Shown here: piece after piece, positions 25,317 through 35,724 of the stretch
Position numbering within the stretch: position 1 is the first letter of the stretch
Layout of the letters: every line of letters starts with the position of its first letter
Source: Sipunculus nudus
Taxonomy: Eukaryota; Annelida; Sipuncula; Golfingiida; Sipunculidae
Direction: 5' to 3'
Assembly: GCA_026874595.1 (NCBI GenBank)
Contig: JAPPUL010000089.1
Location: forward strand, 370,001-434,000
Length of the DNA: 64,000 nt
The notes under the pieces: generated by a model
Database searches by the model: none
What the model was told of the DNA's origin: nothing
The model's input: only the letters and a program-made list of their open reading frames with translations
Position numbers and translations under genes: made by a program

Positions 25317-26879
25317 ATGCTAAGGGGACATGCGACAAAAGAAGGCACGAGTAGGTATGCATCGCGCCATAATGGTTTAAAGTATAAAGAATTAGGCAAA
25401 ACAGGGCTTAATGTTAGTGAACTTGGTTTTGGAACGTATCGAGTAGATATAAATGTAGATGGACATATACTAGCATTGAAGGAAGCGCTTATGGGGGGTA
25501 TAAATTTGATAGACACGAGTAGCAATTATACAAACGGAGATTCAGAGCGACTAATATGCGATGTACTAAACAAACTAATAGAAGATGGGCAGCTAAATAG
25601 AGATGAGGTAGTTATAGTATCGAAGGGAGGCTATATCCAAGGGGATAATTATGAAATTAACCAGAATAGGAAGAAAGAGGGTCGAGGATATGATGAGGTG
25701 GTAGAATATGGGGAAGGGCTTGAACATTGTATAAGTCCTGACTTTTTGAAAGATCAAATCACAATGAGTCTAATGCGTCTTGGAGTCAGTACAATAGACA
25801 TATATTTGTTGCATAACCCTGAATACTATCTTGGCTACACATCAAAAGCTGGAAAAGAAGTAGAAGGGGCACGGGGAGTATATTATGAGCGGATAGAAAG
25901 GGCTTTTAAATATTTAGAAGAGGAGGTCAGAGAAGGCAGGATAAAGAGCTACGGAATAAGTTCGAATACATTTGGCAAAGACGAGAGAACAACATATGAC
26001 GCAACATCTTTAAAGAAGGTATATGAGCTTGCCCAGAGGGCATGTGGTAAAGAGAATAGTTTCAAAGTTGTACAATTCCCGATGAATATATTTGAGTCTG
26101 ATGCAGGACATTCAAAGGTGGTAATGGAAAATGGAGTTGGGGGAGGGAGTAAGACTTTATTAACATATATAACGGAAAAGGGTCTTGGGGCGTTGTCAAA
26201 CCGTCCGTTAAACGCATTAGTGGGTAATAGAATAGTTCGTCTTGCAGATGTAAGTATAGATGGGAAGGTGGTAAGGGAAGATAAGACAGATAAATATATA
26301 GCTGACATGCTTGAGCTTGAAAAGAAGTTTAAAACGACGTACATAAGGACGCTTGAGAATGTGGAAGAAAAGACAAAGGAACAGCTTGCACAGTATTTGT
26401 TAATAGGAGAGGTACTAAAGAGCAACTGGAGAAATTTTGCAAATTACACACAATGGTACGATGTATTTAGCAATCATTTCACACCGAGAGTAAATAGCGG
26501 AGTACACTATTTATCGAATAAGGAATTGTCGGTAGCTTTTTCATATTGGGTAGATAATTATGTAGATTCAATAAACCGAGTATTCTCAGCAATAGATCTA
26601 CATTATAAGATCGAAGCAGACAAATACAATAGGAAGCTAAAGGAAGTATTACGCGAAGAGCTTGAAGAGTTTTTAAAAAAGAGGGCTCCAAACAAATTTA
26701 GTCAGATGTCAATATATGCCTTAAGACAGTCAGCAGGGATAAGCAGTATACTGGTAGGGATGCGAAATGAGCTTTATGTAAAAGACATGCTTGAGGGACT
26801 TAAGGAATATAAGGCAGAGCAAAAAGAGAGTACAGAGTTTTGGAGTGTAGTTAATAAGAAATTAAGCTATATAAATTAA
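25317..26879 (+). CDS. Long aldo/keto reductase family protein
   Basis: An NAD(P)H-dependent oxidoreductase of the aldo/keto reductase fold. The catalytic tetrad is visible as Asp66 (LIDTSSN), Tyr71, Lys103 (IVSKGGY) and His166 (LLHNPEY). YKELGKTGLNVSELGFGTYR is the usual first strand. At 520 residues the protein is about 200 longer than normal. The extra part, roughly residues 290-480, is a mostly helical, charged region placed between the barrel core and the C-terminal ISSILVGMRNELYVKDML strand. Substrate is unknown. AAGGA precedes the ATG. Confidence 0.85.
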   Translation: MLRGHATKEGTSRYASRHNGLKYKELGKTGLNVSELGFGTYRVDINVDGHILALKEALMGGINLIDTSSNYTNGDSERLICDVLNKLIEDGQLNRDEVVIVSKGGYIQGDNYEINQNRKKEGRGYDEVVEYGEGLEHCISPDFLKDQITMSLMRLGVSTIDIYLLHNPEYYLGYTSKAGKEVEGARGVYYERIERAFKYLEEEVREGRIKSYGISSNTFGKDERTTYDATSLKKVYELAQRACGKENSFKVVQFPMNIFESDAGHSKVVMENGVGGGSKTLLTYITEKGLGALSNRPLNALVGNRIVRLADVSIDGKVVREDKTDKYIADMLELEKKFKTTYIRTLENVEEKTKEQLAQYLLIGEVLKSNWRNFANYTQWYDVFSNHFTPRVNSGVHYLSNKELSVAFSYWVDNYVDSINRVFSAIDLHYKIEADKYNRKLKEVLREELEEFLKKRAPNKFSQMSIYALRQSAGISSILVGMRNELYVKDMLEGLKEYKAEQKESTEFWSVVNKKLSYIN

Positions 26880-26954
26880 GCTTTGTGTGTTGCGTAAAAT
26901 AGCTATAAAACATGAGTTACTTAGCGTGTCTTAGCGTGTGTTGAATAATATTAT

Positions 26955-27038
26955 TACCGGAGGTCGGACTTGAACCGACACAGGATAAATCCTACAAGAT
27001 TTTGAGTCTTGCGTGTCTACCAATTTCACCACTCCGGC
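26955..27038 (-). tRNA. tRNA-Leu (anticodon CAA)
   Basis: An 84-nt class II tRNA. The acceptor stem GCCGGAG pairs with CTCCGGT (one G-T pair), the D-arm contains GGTAGAC, the anticodon stem CAAGA/TCTTG encloses a loop CTCAAAA giving anticodon CAA, the variable arm folds as GGAT/ATCC, and the T-arm is GTCGG/CCGAC around TTCAAGT. CCA is not encoded. It reads UUG codons. It stands alone between the aldo/keto reductase and prp. Confidence 0.95.
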
Positions 27039-27144
27039 TAGAGTTAAATTAAGTTATAAAAATGTAATAAAAAAAGAGAAAAAGCAATTAAATTATAATT
27101 AATAAAGATATAAGAGAAAGTAAAAAGGGAAGAAATAAAGAGAG

Positions 27145-27477
27145 TTGATAAAAATAAAAGTCAAAGAGATAAGAGGGGAAGTAGTAAGTTTTGAAGTTAG
27201 CGGACATGCAGGAGGAGGGAGGAAAGGTAGTAATATAGTATGTGCGGGGGTATCGGTATTGAGTCAAGGTTTAGTATTAGGCTTTCTAAAAGTGTTGTAT
27301 TTAAAAGATCTTGATATAGAAGTAAGTGAAGGTTATTTGCGGTGTGATTTTGGCAAATATAGAGGTAAGATAGTTTGGGAAAAGATAAAGATATTGACAA
27401 AGAGTTTTTTGCTATCAGTTAAGGAACTCGAAGGACAGTATAGTAATGAGATAAAGATATCATATAAAAGGGATTGA
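27145..27477 (+). CDS. Ribosomal-processing cysteine protease Prp
   Basis: Matches the Prp (YsxB-type) family, which removes an N-terminal extension from ribosomal protein L27. His21 in SGHAGGGRKGSNIVCAGVSV and Cys33 form the catalytic pair, in the family spacing. Length is 110 residues, and the start is TTG. Prp genes normally lie between rplU and rpmA, but neither is here; the neighbours are tRNA-Leu and a secreted protein gene. Whether the L27 of this organism still has the cleaved extension cannot be seen in this window. Confidence 0.85.
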   Translation: MIKIKVKEIRGEVVSFEVSGHAGGGRKGSNIVCAGVSVLSQGLVLGFLKVLYLKDLDIEVSEGYLRCDFGKYRGKIVWEKIKILTKSFLLSVKELEGQYSNEIKISYKRD

Positions 27478-27596
27478 TATAAAGAAGGGAGTATATATAA
27501 AAGGGCTTAATAATTATTGACTAAGCTGTTTAAAAAGATTAGCTTATGAACTTGTAAAAATATATAAATGAATAAAAGAATAAAATGGAGAAAGAA

Positions 27597-29063
27597 ATGG
27601 GAAAAAAGCTTTTAATCCTAAATATACTAGTAATAGTTTTTGTTGTAAAAAGCAGTATAGGGAGTTCCCGCTTGGTAAAAGATGGTCTTAGCAAAGAGCT
27701 TGGGGACACGGTGCTAATAGGTAATACAAAGGTTCAAAGGTTTAAGGGGGCAAATTTACTAACTGAAGAAGAGAAAGTAATATATATAAAGATGTTAAGG
27801 AAAGGAGGCTTAAAGCTGGGGACAGATGACAAGAGCGAGATAATACGTGTAACTAGCGGAGGGGAACTTATGCGAGTAATAAGTTATGATCATTTACTTG
27901 CAGTGATAAAGAAAATAAAAGCGTCTAAAATAGACTATGGTTTAGAGGGTGCTGCTGCTGAAATAAAAATACCCTTAATATTTGTAGAAAGGCCTTTGGA
28001 AGGTAGGAAGGGCAAAAAAGGTAAGAATGATGCGAATGATAAAAAGAGTAGGAATGATAAAAAGAGTAGAAGGTTTAGTGTTTTAGAGAGTAATGACATA
28101 AGATATAAATATTCTTATGAGATGGCAAAGAGATTGATTCTTGGACGAAAAGATGTAAAGGGTCGAGTGGTAGAGAGTTTTCTTGGGGGCTTGCTAAATA
28201 AAGATCCGAGGGTACGCCTTTTTTCAATACATGTGCTAAGGCGCTTAATACCCGTGGCGTCAGAGCGGGTATGGGAGTTTGTGAATGAAAGAGTTAAGGA
28301 GCATGCAGTTTATGGCAAGATAAAAGGGACAGATTTAAAGCTTGATTCAAGTTATGAAACGGTACGAGGGAGTAATTATAAATATAATGAGCTTAACTTA
28401 AAGGAAGTGGATGTTAGTGCAAGGATAGTGTATAATGAGCTTTTGAGTTTACGTAGATATATATCTAGAGCGATATTGGTATCTAAGATACGCGGAGGGG
28501 AGAGTGGAGTAATTGGAGTAATGCGTGGAGATTTATATAAGCGATTACTTGCCGGACAAATAGATGGAGAAGCTTATTATCGTATACCGATAAATTATTT
28601 TACAAGTAAAAACGAAGTGAAAGGTCTTCTTGCAGGCTTCACAAACAAAGATGAAGAGGTAGGAGAAAGCTGTGCAAATGCTTTAATAAGGATATTGAGG
28701 GGACGAGGGATTGATATTGAGTTAAAGACGTATATAGTAGAAGGCATGGTATTTAGTAAAGGGCATAAATATATAATTTCTGGTTTTACAGAAGATGAAA
28801 GAAATGATCTTACAGGCAAAGATATAGAACGGCTTACCAAGATATATTTGTCTAAAGTTAAGCTTATAAATAATTGTCCACCAGATTATGATGATAGATA
28901 TGATAGTAAAAGTAATCCGTCTGGGTGTTTGGAACCAAAAGAGTTTAAACATGTTGTGGTTAGTAGAAATGAGTTTTTCGGATATACACCTAAACAGGAT
29001 GAAGATATAAAGCCGGATTTTAAAAGACTTAAAAGGTTAGAGAGAGACTACATATTAGAGTAG
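27597..29063 (+). CDS. Large secreted protein, HEAT-like
   Basis: A 488-residue protein with an N-terminal signal peptide (KKLLILNILVIVFVVKSSIGSS). GGAG is spaced 6 bases from the ATG at 27597, while an ATG four codons earlier lacks a binding site, so the second is preferred. After a Lys/Asn/Asp-rich linker (about residues 135-165, containing an 18-bp tandem duplication at 28035-28069) the protein has helical pairs such as VESFLGGLLNKDPRVRLFSI and VKGLLAGFTNKDEEVGESCA, which resemble HEAT repeats. I do not recognise the family. It would act in the periplasm or at the surface. Confidence 0.6.
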   Translation: MGKKLLILNILVIVFVVKSSIGSSRLVKDGLSKELGDTVLIGNTKVQRFKGANLLTEEEKVIYIKMLRKGGLKLGTDDKSEIIRVTSGGELMRVISYDHLLAVIKKIKASKIDYGLEGAAAEIKIPLIFVERPLEGRKGKKGKNDANDKKSRNDKKSRRFSVLESNDIRYKYSYEMAKRLILGRKDVKGRVVESFLGGLLNKDPRVRLFSIHVLRRLIPVASERVWEFVNERVKEHAVYGKIKGTDLKLDSSYETVRGSNYKYNELNLKEVDVSARIVYNELLSLRRYISRAILVSKIRGGESGVIGVMRGDLYKRLLAGQIDGEAYYRIPINYFTSKNEVKGLLAGFTNKDEEVGESCANALIRILRGRGIDIELKTYIVEGMVFSKGHKYIISGFTEDERNDLTGKDIERLTKIYLSKVKLINNCPPDYDDRYDSKSNPSGCLEPKEFKHVVVSRNEFFGYTPKQDEDIKPDFKRLKRLERDYILE

Positions 29064-29090
29064 AGTTTTGTTTGCAATAATAAATATGTA

Positions 29091-31097
29091 TTAAATATTA
29101 CTAATCTTTTTGTCAATAAGTTCTTTACGAAGAACGTTACGTATTTTAGCAGCTTTTTCAAATTCTAAATTCTTAGCATGTTCAATCATTAAAGAATGAA
29201 GTTCTTCAATAAAATTTAGTTGTTGTTTAGAATCTTTTAGATTGAATTTCTTTTTTATGGATTTAATATCTATATGAGTATGATTTTCTTGTAGTTCATA
29301 CTTTCGTTTTAAGAGAGGCAAAACAGATTTAACAATAGACTTAGGAGAAATCTTATTTTGAATATTATGTAAATTCTGAGCATCACGCCGTCGTTTAGAT
29401 TCATCAATAGCCCCTCTCATAGCGTCGGTAATTCTATCAGCATACATAATAACATGTCCGTTAACATTTCTGGCAGCCCGACCTGAAGTTTGTATAAGAG
29501 CTGTTTTAGAACGTAAGAAACCAATTTTATCAGCATCTAAAATAGCAACTAAAGAAACCTCAGGCAAATCAATACCTTCTCGTAGCAAGTTAATCCCAAC
29601 AAGACAGTCAAATACACCCATTCTAAGGTCTTTTAGGATTTCAACTCGTTTTATGGTTTCAATTTCTGAGTGCAGATAACGAGCTTTAATACCGGCATTG
29701 GTAAGATACTCGCTTAAATCCTCGCCCATACGTTTGGTGAGAGTCGTAACTAAAACGCGTTCGTTTTTATCGGCTCTAATACGTATTTCAGAAATGAGAT
29801 TATCAATCTGTCCTTCTGTTTGCCTAACCTCTATATCAGGGTCAAGCAATCCAGTTGGGCGTATAAGCTGTTGTACGACGCTATCAGAGTGTTGAAGTTC
29901 GTAATCTCCTGGAGTTGCAGAAACATATAAGTTATTAGAAAAGGTAAGTGTTTCAAATTCCTCAAATGTAAGCGGTCTATTATCTAAAGCAGAAGGTAAG
30001 CGAAAACCAAATTCAACAAGAGTTGTTTTTCTAGCTCTATCGCCATTAAACATGCCCTTAATTTGGCTTAGAGTAACATGGGACTCATCAACAATAAGGA
30101 AAAAGTCATCTTTTGGGAAGAAATCAAGCAAAGTAAAAGGTCGCTCACCTTCTTTTCTATTTGAAATATGTCTAGAATAATTCTCAATCCCGCTGCAATA
30201 ACCAAGCTCACTCATCATTTCAATGTCATACATAGTACGAGAATAAAGCCTATGTGCCTCAAAATCCTTGCCCTGCGCTTTTAATAATTCAACATGTTCT
30301 TTAAGCTCTTCTTTAATGTCATCTATAGCTCGTTTCATATTGTCTTTAGTTGTAACAAAATGCTTGGCAGGATATATAATAACAGAATCTATTTCTTCAA
30401 TAAGGTTACCAGAAACAGCTTCAAGGACCTTGATTTTATCAATCTCATTACCAAAAAGCTCAACACGAATAGTATCTTTTGAATAAGCCGGATGTATATC
30501 AAAAACATCGCCCCTAACGCGAAAAGTGGAACGAGAAAAGTCTTTATCATCACGAGAATATTGAATGCTAACAAGATGCCTAAGAATGTCTTTTCTAAAG
30601 ATGGTATCGCCGACTTTTAATGGCAGTATTAATTCTTTGTATTCCTCAGGTGAGCCAAGCGAGTAGATAAAGGAAACGCTTGCAACGATGATAACGTCCT
30701 TATTTTCGATTAAAGCGCTTGTTGCAGAAAGCCGCAGTCTATCAATCTCATCGTTTATGGAAGCATCCTTTTCGATATAGGTATCAGTTTTTTGAACATA
30801 AGCCTCAGGCTGATAGTAGTCGTAGTAGCTAACAAAATACTCAACGTGGTTATCGGGAAAGAATTCTTTTAATTCTCTGTAAAGCTGAGCACAAAGCGTC
30901 TTGTTATGAGAGATAACGAGGGTGGGTTTTTGCAATTGTTCAATTACGCAAGCCATGGTAAAGGTTTTCCCAGAACCAGTAACACCAAGGAGGGTTTGTT
31001 TTGTATTTTTATGTTTTTTAATGTTGTCAACAATTTGTTTAATAGCTTTTGGTTGGTCTCCAGCTGGTTTAAAATTGGCTTTTAATTTAAATTTCAT
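29091..31097 (-). CDS. uvrB: Excinuclease ABC subunit B
   Basis: The damage-verifying helicase-like subunit of nucleotide excision repair. Its 668 residues contain the Walker A LGVTGSGKTFTMACV (residues 37-51), the beta-hairpin region FVSYYDYYQPEAYV, DESHVTLSQ, the UvrB helicase motifs (LVGINLLREGIDLPEVSLVAI, QTSGRAARNVNGHVIMYAD) and a C-terminal UVR coiled coil that binds UvrC (FIEELHSLMIEHAKNLEFE). The protein is complete. Its coding strand is not G-rich, like other minus-strand genes of this part of the window. Confidence 0.97.
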   Translation of the reverse strand: MKFKLKANFKPAGDQPKAIKQIVDNIKKHKNTKQTLLGVTGSGKTFTMACVIEQLQKPTLVISHNKTLCAQLYRELKEFFPDNHVEYFVSYYDYYQPEAYVQKTDTYIEKDASINDEIDRLRLSATSALIENKDVIIVASVSFIYSLGSPEEYKELILPLKVGDTIFRKDILRHLVSIQYSRDDKDFSRSTFRVRGDVFDIHPAYSKDTIRVELFGNEIDKIKVLEAVSGNLIEEIDSVIIYPAKHFVTTKDNMKRAIDDIKEELKEHVELLKAQGKDFEAHRLYSRTMYDIEMMSELGYCSGIENYSRHISNRKEGERPFTLLDFFPKDDFFLIVDESHVTLSQIKGMFNGDRARKTTLVEFGFRLPSALDNRPLTFEEFETLTFSNNLYVSATPGDYELQHSDSVVQQLIRPTGLLDPDIEVRQTEGQIDNLISEIRIRADKNERVLVTTLTKRMGEDLSEYLTNAGIKARYLHSEIETIKRVEILKDLRMGVFDCLVGINLLREGIDLPEVSLVAILDADKIGFLRSKTALIQTSGRAARNVNGHVIMYADRITDAMRGAIDESKRRRDAQNLHNIQNKISPKSIVKSVLPLLKRKYELQENHTHIDIKSIKKKFNLKDSKQQLNFIEELHSLMIEHAKNLEFEKAAKIRNVLRKELIDKKISNI

Positions 31098-31382
31098 AAT
31101 AGACTTAACTTATAAATATTAATGTTATAGAGAGGGTTATTAAAATCTTAAGATATTATTCTAAAGTATTATCTTAATGTAATAAATAAAGTAATAAAGT
31201 AATATATAGTATATTTATAAGATATAGGAAAGTGAGTGTAAAATAATATTTAATCATATAATGCTTAAATATGGATGTGTGTGGATGGGGTTAGAGTTAG
31301 GGTTTAATAATCTGTGCAAGAAATAATAAAATAGCTAAAGATAAAATAGATAAAAATAGTATAGAAGAGGTAATATTATATT

Positions 31383-32747
31383 ATGAGAGGATATGATTAT
31401 AAATCGTGGTTTATGTGTACAGCTGAGGGGTGTGGAGAAAAGTATGGTCTTGACGAGGTGATATATACGTGTAAGAGATGCGGTGAGTTATTACAGGTTG
31501 TACATGATGAGCAATCGCTTAAGAAGAGTCGCAGTGGAGAAGAGTGGAAGTTATTGTTTCATGATAGGTATAGAAGTAACGAATGGCCATATGGTTCTGG
31601 GGTATGGGGAAAGAAGGAGATAGTATGTCCTATGGTAAACGATAATAATATAGTGTCGCTTTATGAAGGTAATACAAATTTATTCTGGGCAGATAGGCTT
31701 GGGAAGGAGCTTGGGCTTGAGAGGTTATGGATAAAGCAATGTGGGAATAGTCATACGGGGTCGTTTAAGGATCTTGGCATGACGGTATTGGTCTCGATGG
31801 TAAATCAAATGATAAGGGCTGGAAAAAATATAAAAGCGATAGCCTGCGCCTCAACAGGCGACACATCAGCATCGCTTGCATCCTACTGTGCAACAGCAGG
31901 AATCCCCGCAATAGTATTTTTACCAAAGGACAAGGTATCCACAGCACAACTAATCCAGCCGATAGCAAATGGGGCATTAGTTCTTGCAATAGAGAGTGAT
32001 TTTGATGGATGTATGCAGGTGGTACAGGAGGTATGTGGGCAGGAGGATATATATCTAGCAAATTCAATGAACTCCCTTCGAATAGAGGGTCAAAAGACTA
32101 TAAGTGTAGAAATAGTGCAACAGTTAAATTGGGAGGTACCGGATTGGATTATAATACCTGGCGGGAATTTAGGTAATGTATCGGCATTAGGCAAAGGTTT
32201 TTTGTTAATGGAGAAGCTTGGGATGATAAGTAAGCGTCCACGGATAGTGGTTGCACAATCGAAGAAGGCAAATCCATTATATTTAGCATATCAAAATGGA
32301 TTTAAAGAATTTGAACCAATAGTAGCACATAAGACTTTGGCTAGCGCGATTCAGATAGGCAATCCAGTGAGTGTTAAAAGAGCGATAAAGGTGCTTAAGA
32401 AATTTAACGGGGTAGTAGAACAGGCAAGCGAGAGTGAGCTTGTTGAAGCATCTGTTAAGGGAGATTATACAGGAATGTTTAACTGTCCGCATACAGGAGT
32501 TGCCCTTGCAAGCCTTTTTAAGCTACTGGATAGGGGAGAGATAAGAAAGGACGAGAGTGTAGTAATAATATCAACAGCACACGGACTTAAATTCTGTGAT
32601 TATAAGGTAGCGTATCATAAACGGGAGTTATCGGGGATAAGGTCTTATTATGCAAACGAAGAAGTGAATGCCAAATTGGACATAAAGGAAGTAAAAGATA
32701 AAATAAACAGATATTTTGATGTAAAAATGGATAAAGTAAATGAATGA
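31383..32747 (+). CDS. thrC: Threonine synthase with N-terminal zinc ribbon
   Basis: Converts O-phosphohomoserine to threonine with PLP. Cys12, Cys17, Cys30 and Cys33 form a zinc-ribbon-like N-terminus. The PLP lysine is Lys129 in [13 protein letters not shown], followed by [32 protein letters not shown] and [11 protein letters not shown]. The protein has 454 residues. A GAGG binding site lies in front. It overlaps the next PLP gene by 8 bp. The 285-bp gap to the divergent uvrB gene contains no gene. Confidence 0.9.
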   Translation: MRGYDYKSWFMCTAEGCGEKYGLDEVIYTCKRCGELLQVVHDEQSLKKSRSGEEWKLLFHDRYRSNEWPYGSGVWGKKEIVCPMVNDNNIVSLYEGNTNLFWADRLGKELGLERLWIKQCGNSHTGSFKDLGMTVLVSMVNQMIRAGKNIKAIACASTGDTSASLASYCATAGIPAIVFLPKDKVSTAQLIQPIANGALVLAIESDFDGCMQVVQEVCGQEDIYLANSMNSLRIEGQKTISVEIVQQLNWEVPDWIIIPGGNLGNVSALGKGFLLMEKLGMISKRPRIVVAQSKKANPLYLAYQNGFKEFEPIVAHKTLASAIQIGNPVSVKRAIKVLKKFNGVVEQASESELVEASVKGDYTGMFNCPHTGVALASLFKLLDRGEIRKDESVVIISTAHGLKFCDYKVAYHKRELSGIRSYYANEEVNAKLDIKEVKDKINRYFDVKMDKVNE

Positions 32748-33936
32748 GCTAAATAAAAAAAACAATAAATATGATTTTTCAATGTTGTCAGTGCATGGAG
32801 GAGAGGAGAAGTTAAAGTATGCAGGGTCAATAACGAATCCTATAATCCAAGCGGCGACATATGTTTTTGAGGATACAAAGAGTCTTCACAGTCACATGCA
32901 GGGACGGGACGTAAGACATGAGTATGGAAGATATAGCAATCCGACAGTGGAAATAGCGGAAAAGAAGCTGTCAAGCTTAGATAATGGAGATGAGGCTATA
33001 CTATTTTCAAGTGGAATGAACGTAATCTCAACATTATTCTTGGCCTTAGTAGAGGAGGGAGATCATGTAATAATAACAAGCGATGCATATAGAAAGACTC
33101 GACAATTTGTCTATGAGGTATTAAGCAAATTCGGAGTATCCTATAGTATAGTAGAGCCAGAAATTAGTCTAATAGAAGATTCGATACAAGAAGAAACAAA
33201 GCTATTCTTTTCAGAGTCTCCAACAAATCCATATTTACATGTTCTGGATTTGGAAAAGGTGGCAGAGCTTTTTAGGAGCCGAAATATAATAACGGTAATA
33301 GACAGTACCCTGGCAACGCCATATAATCAGCGTGCACTTGATTTTGGAATAGACATAGTGGTCCATGCAGTGACAAAATATTTAGCAGGTCACAATGATA
33401 TATTAGGTGGTGTGGCAGTTGGGAAAAACGGTTTGCTAATGGATAGTATACGTGCTTATAGAGGAATACTTGGCGGGGTAATGGATCCGCACACAGCCTA
33501 TTTACTTATAAGAGGCTTAAAGACATTTTCACTAAGGATAGAAAGACAAAATAGTAGTGCATTAGCACTTGCGGAGTTTTTATCTTCTCATCCAAAGGTA
33601 AAACAAGTATATTATCCTGGGATATCAATGCATAAAGGCTATGAGCTTGCAAAGAGGCAAATGCGAGGGTATGGAGGTTTGGTAAGTTTTGAGATAGAAG
33701 GAGATTTAAAGCGTGCGAGTGATTTTATAGACAAGGTACGTATACCTGCCATAGGCCCAAGTCTTGGAGGGGTTGAGAGTTTGATAGAACAGGTATGTTT
33801 GATGTCGTATTATGACAGGACACCGGAGGAGCTTAGGGAACTTGGGATTAAGGAGACATTAATTAGGTATGCGGTTGGGATAGAGGGTGTTGAGTATATT
33901 ATAGAAGATGTAAAGCAGTCTTTAGATAAGATCTAG
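32740..33936 (+). CDS. Cys/Met metabolism PLP enzyme (cystathionine gamma-synthase type)
   Basis: A trans-sulfuration enzyme of 398 residues. [11 protein letters not shown] is the usual start, then YGRYSNPTV, the aromatic-rich [45 protein letters not shown], Lys213 in [13 protein letters not shown] which binds PLP, and GGVESLIEQ at the C-terminal core. Cystathionine gamma-synthase, cystathionine beta- or gamma-lyase and O-acetylhomoserine sulfhydrylase share this pattern, so the exact reaction is open. The 8-bp overlap with thrC suggests common use of phospho- or acyl-homoserine. Confidence 0.88.
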   Translation: MNELNKKNNKYDFSMLSVHGGEEKLKYAGSITNPIIQAATYVFEDTKSLHSHMQGRDVRHEYGRYSNPTVEIAEKKLSSLDNGDEAILFSSGMNVISTLFLALVEEGDHVIITSDAYRKTRQFVYEVLSKFGVSYSIVEPEISLIEDSIQEETKLFFSESPTNPYLHVLDLEKVAELFRSRNIITVIDSTLATPYNQRALDFGIDIVVHAVTKYLAGHNDILGGVAVGKNGLLMDSIRAYRGILGGVMDPHTAYLLIRGLKTFSLRIERQNSSALALAEFLSSHPKVKQVYYPGISMHKGYELAKRQMRGYGGLVSFEIEGDLKRASDFIDKVRIPAIGPSLGGVESLIEQVCLMSYYDRTPEELRELGIKETLIRYAVGIEGVEYIIEDVKQSLDKI

Positions 33937-33945
33937 ATAATAAAA

Positions 33946-34587
33946 TCATAAATATATAAATTTATTAAAGTCGACGTCTTGTATAGCCTTAAGAATGAGG
34001 GATACAATTCCAAAGCTAAAGAATAAAAAGGTGAGAGTGGCAATAGTGAATTGTAAGATAATAGGCATAAAAGTGAGTGCAACAGGCGAAATAGCGAAGA
34101 AATCTTTGTAATAACGTAAGAGTTTTATTTTGTTAACGAAAACCCAAATAAAAGCTAAAAATAAAAAACAAGAATAAAGAGAAGGAAAGTTAAAGAAGGT
34201 AGAAATCAATGCAATAGCAGGTAAAAGGGTATAGGGGTAGGATGCAACTGAAATAAGGAATAAAGTATCTCTTGAGTCAAAGAATAAATCGGAGTACTTA
34301 TTTTGCTTTATGAAATAGCTAATGATAGAGCTATCTAAGAACATGAAAGCAAAAAACAAAGCGATATAAAATAGCATAATGACAATGTAGCTAAAAAGAG
34401 AGAATCCGTCAGTGAATCCAAATGCGAGTGTAATGCTTACATAATGAGCGGAAGCAATAACGAATATTAATATGAAAGTAAATGCAAGGTAAGAGGCCTT
34501 AGATTTATTGTTAATGGTGTTAAGGCAAAAGCTGGCAGGACTTTTGAATATGAGAGAAAAGCTTTTGTGCATAGGGATATCATTCAT
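33946..34587 (-). CDS. Yip1-like membrane protein
   Basis: A 213-residue protein with about five membrane segments (near 32-55, 63-90, 108-130, 138-152 and 170-200). The ISVASYPYTLLPAIALIST segment resembles the Yip1 domain found in bacterial integral proteins of unknown role. GGAGG lies 4 bases before the ATG at 34587, which is therefore used; an earlier ATG exists at 34617. It lies 38 bp downstream of the short SppA gene on the same strand. Confidence 0.65.
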   Translation of the reverse strand: MNDIPMHKSFSLIFKSPASFCLNTINNKSKASYLAFTFILIFVIASAHYVSITLAFGFTDGFSLFSYIVIMLFYIALFFAFMFLDSSIISYFIKQNKYSDLFFDSRDTLFLISVASYPYTLLPAIALISTFFNFPSLYSCFLFLAFIWVFVNKIKLLRYYKDFFAISPVALTFMPIILQFTIATLTFLFFSFGIVSLILKAIQDVDFNKFIYL

Positions 34588-34625
34588 AAAACCTCCGAAG
34601 TAAAAAAAGGCATACAAAGTTATTA

Positions 34626-35606
34626 TTAATGAGCAACATAAAGATAAAGTGGAATATTGCTATAATAAGTTTTAATAAAGTCTCTAAAGGAGTAATTAGT
34701 TTTAGATTGAATTAGTTGTTCTAAAATGTTCTTAGGTCCGTCTTCCAAAATATTAACATTACCTTTAATATTTAGTTTCTTTTTAAGGTAGTTGGTAGCC
34801 TCAATGATGCCACCAATGCTATCGATGAGGCCAATCTGTTTGGCATTTTCGCCATTAAAGATTCTGCCATCAGCATATTTTACAAGCGAATCTTTTGAGA
34901 TAAAATCTTTGCGAGCATTAAGAACAGTATTAAAGAATTGATTATAAGTGCTATTAACAATTTGCTGTAAAAGGATCATTTCTTCTTTAGACTTACTTCT
35001 GCCGATAGAGGAGCCAATATCTTTAAACTTACCACTTTTAATAATTTCCTGTTTGACTCCATATTCTTTAAAAAGCTTTTCAAAAGTGAAGCCCCCAATA
35101 ATGACACCAATGCTACCAGTAATAGAGCCTTCTCGTGCAAAGATATAATCACTTGAACAAGCGATGTAATAAGCACCAGAAGCAGAAATATCGCCAAAAA
35201 CAGAAATAATAGGCTTTTTAGTCTGCTGCCTAAAAGTATTAAGCCGATGATAAATCTCTTGACTTGCGCCAACAGTACCCCCGCCTGAGTTAAATCTAAG
35301 AATAATAGCTTTGATATTATCGTTCTTAGAAGCGATTTTAAGCTTTTTAATAATTAAAGGGACAGTGGAATTGTACGCAATAATGCCAACGATATCGATG
35401 ACCATAAACGCAGGGACAAAAGGGTTTATTGAGTCAGTGTCTAATGAAGAAGGTATATAGCTTGGAGTTTTTTTGTTATCGTAGTTATCTGTAATCATCA
35501 TGATAGCCAAAACGATACTAAGTATAAATATTAAAGAGAATAAGTAAGACCAAATCGATCTTGAGTTATATGTATTATTGTTTGAGGTGGAATTAAAAGA
35601 ATTCAT
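34626..35606 (-). CDS. sppA: Signal peptide peptidase SppA, short form
   Basis: A membrane-bound serine protease of family S49 that digests cleaved signal peptides. One membrane helix (about 18-38) is followed by the protease domain. The nucleophile is in DISASGAYYIACSSD and the general base lysine in KSGKFKDIGS; VIRFNSGGGTVGASQEI matches the oxyanion region (here AIILRFNSGGGT). AAGGG with 9-base spacing favours the ATG at 35606 over one at 35657. It has 326 residues. A second, larger SppA lies at 40144. Confidence 0.9.
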   Translation of the reverse strand: MNSFNSTSNNNTYNSRSIWSYLFSLIFILSIVLAIMMITDNYDNKKTPSYIPSSLDTDSINPFVPAFMVIDIVGIIAYNSTVPLIIKKLKIASKNDNIKAIILRFNSGGGTVGASQEIYHRLNTFRQQTKKPIISVFGDISASGAYYIACSSDYIFAREGSITGSIGVIIGGFTFEKLFKEYGVKQEIIKSGKFKDIGSSIGRSKSKEEMILLQQIVNSTYNQFFNTVLNARKDFISKDSLVKYADGRIFNGENAKQIGLIDSIGGIIEATNYLKKKLNIKGNVNILEDGPKNILEQLIQSKTNYSFRDFIKTYYSNIPLYLYVAH

Positions 35607-35724
35607 AAAAAAATAACCCTTAAGTATATTAAAATAAATAATTAAAAGAGATAACACTTTAAAGATAAAAAGATAAGAAAAAGTATAGCTAATAGTTTTC
35701 TATAAAATAAAATAAAATATGAAT

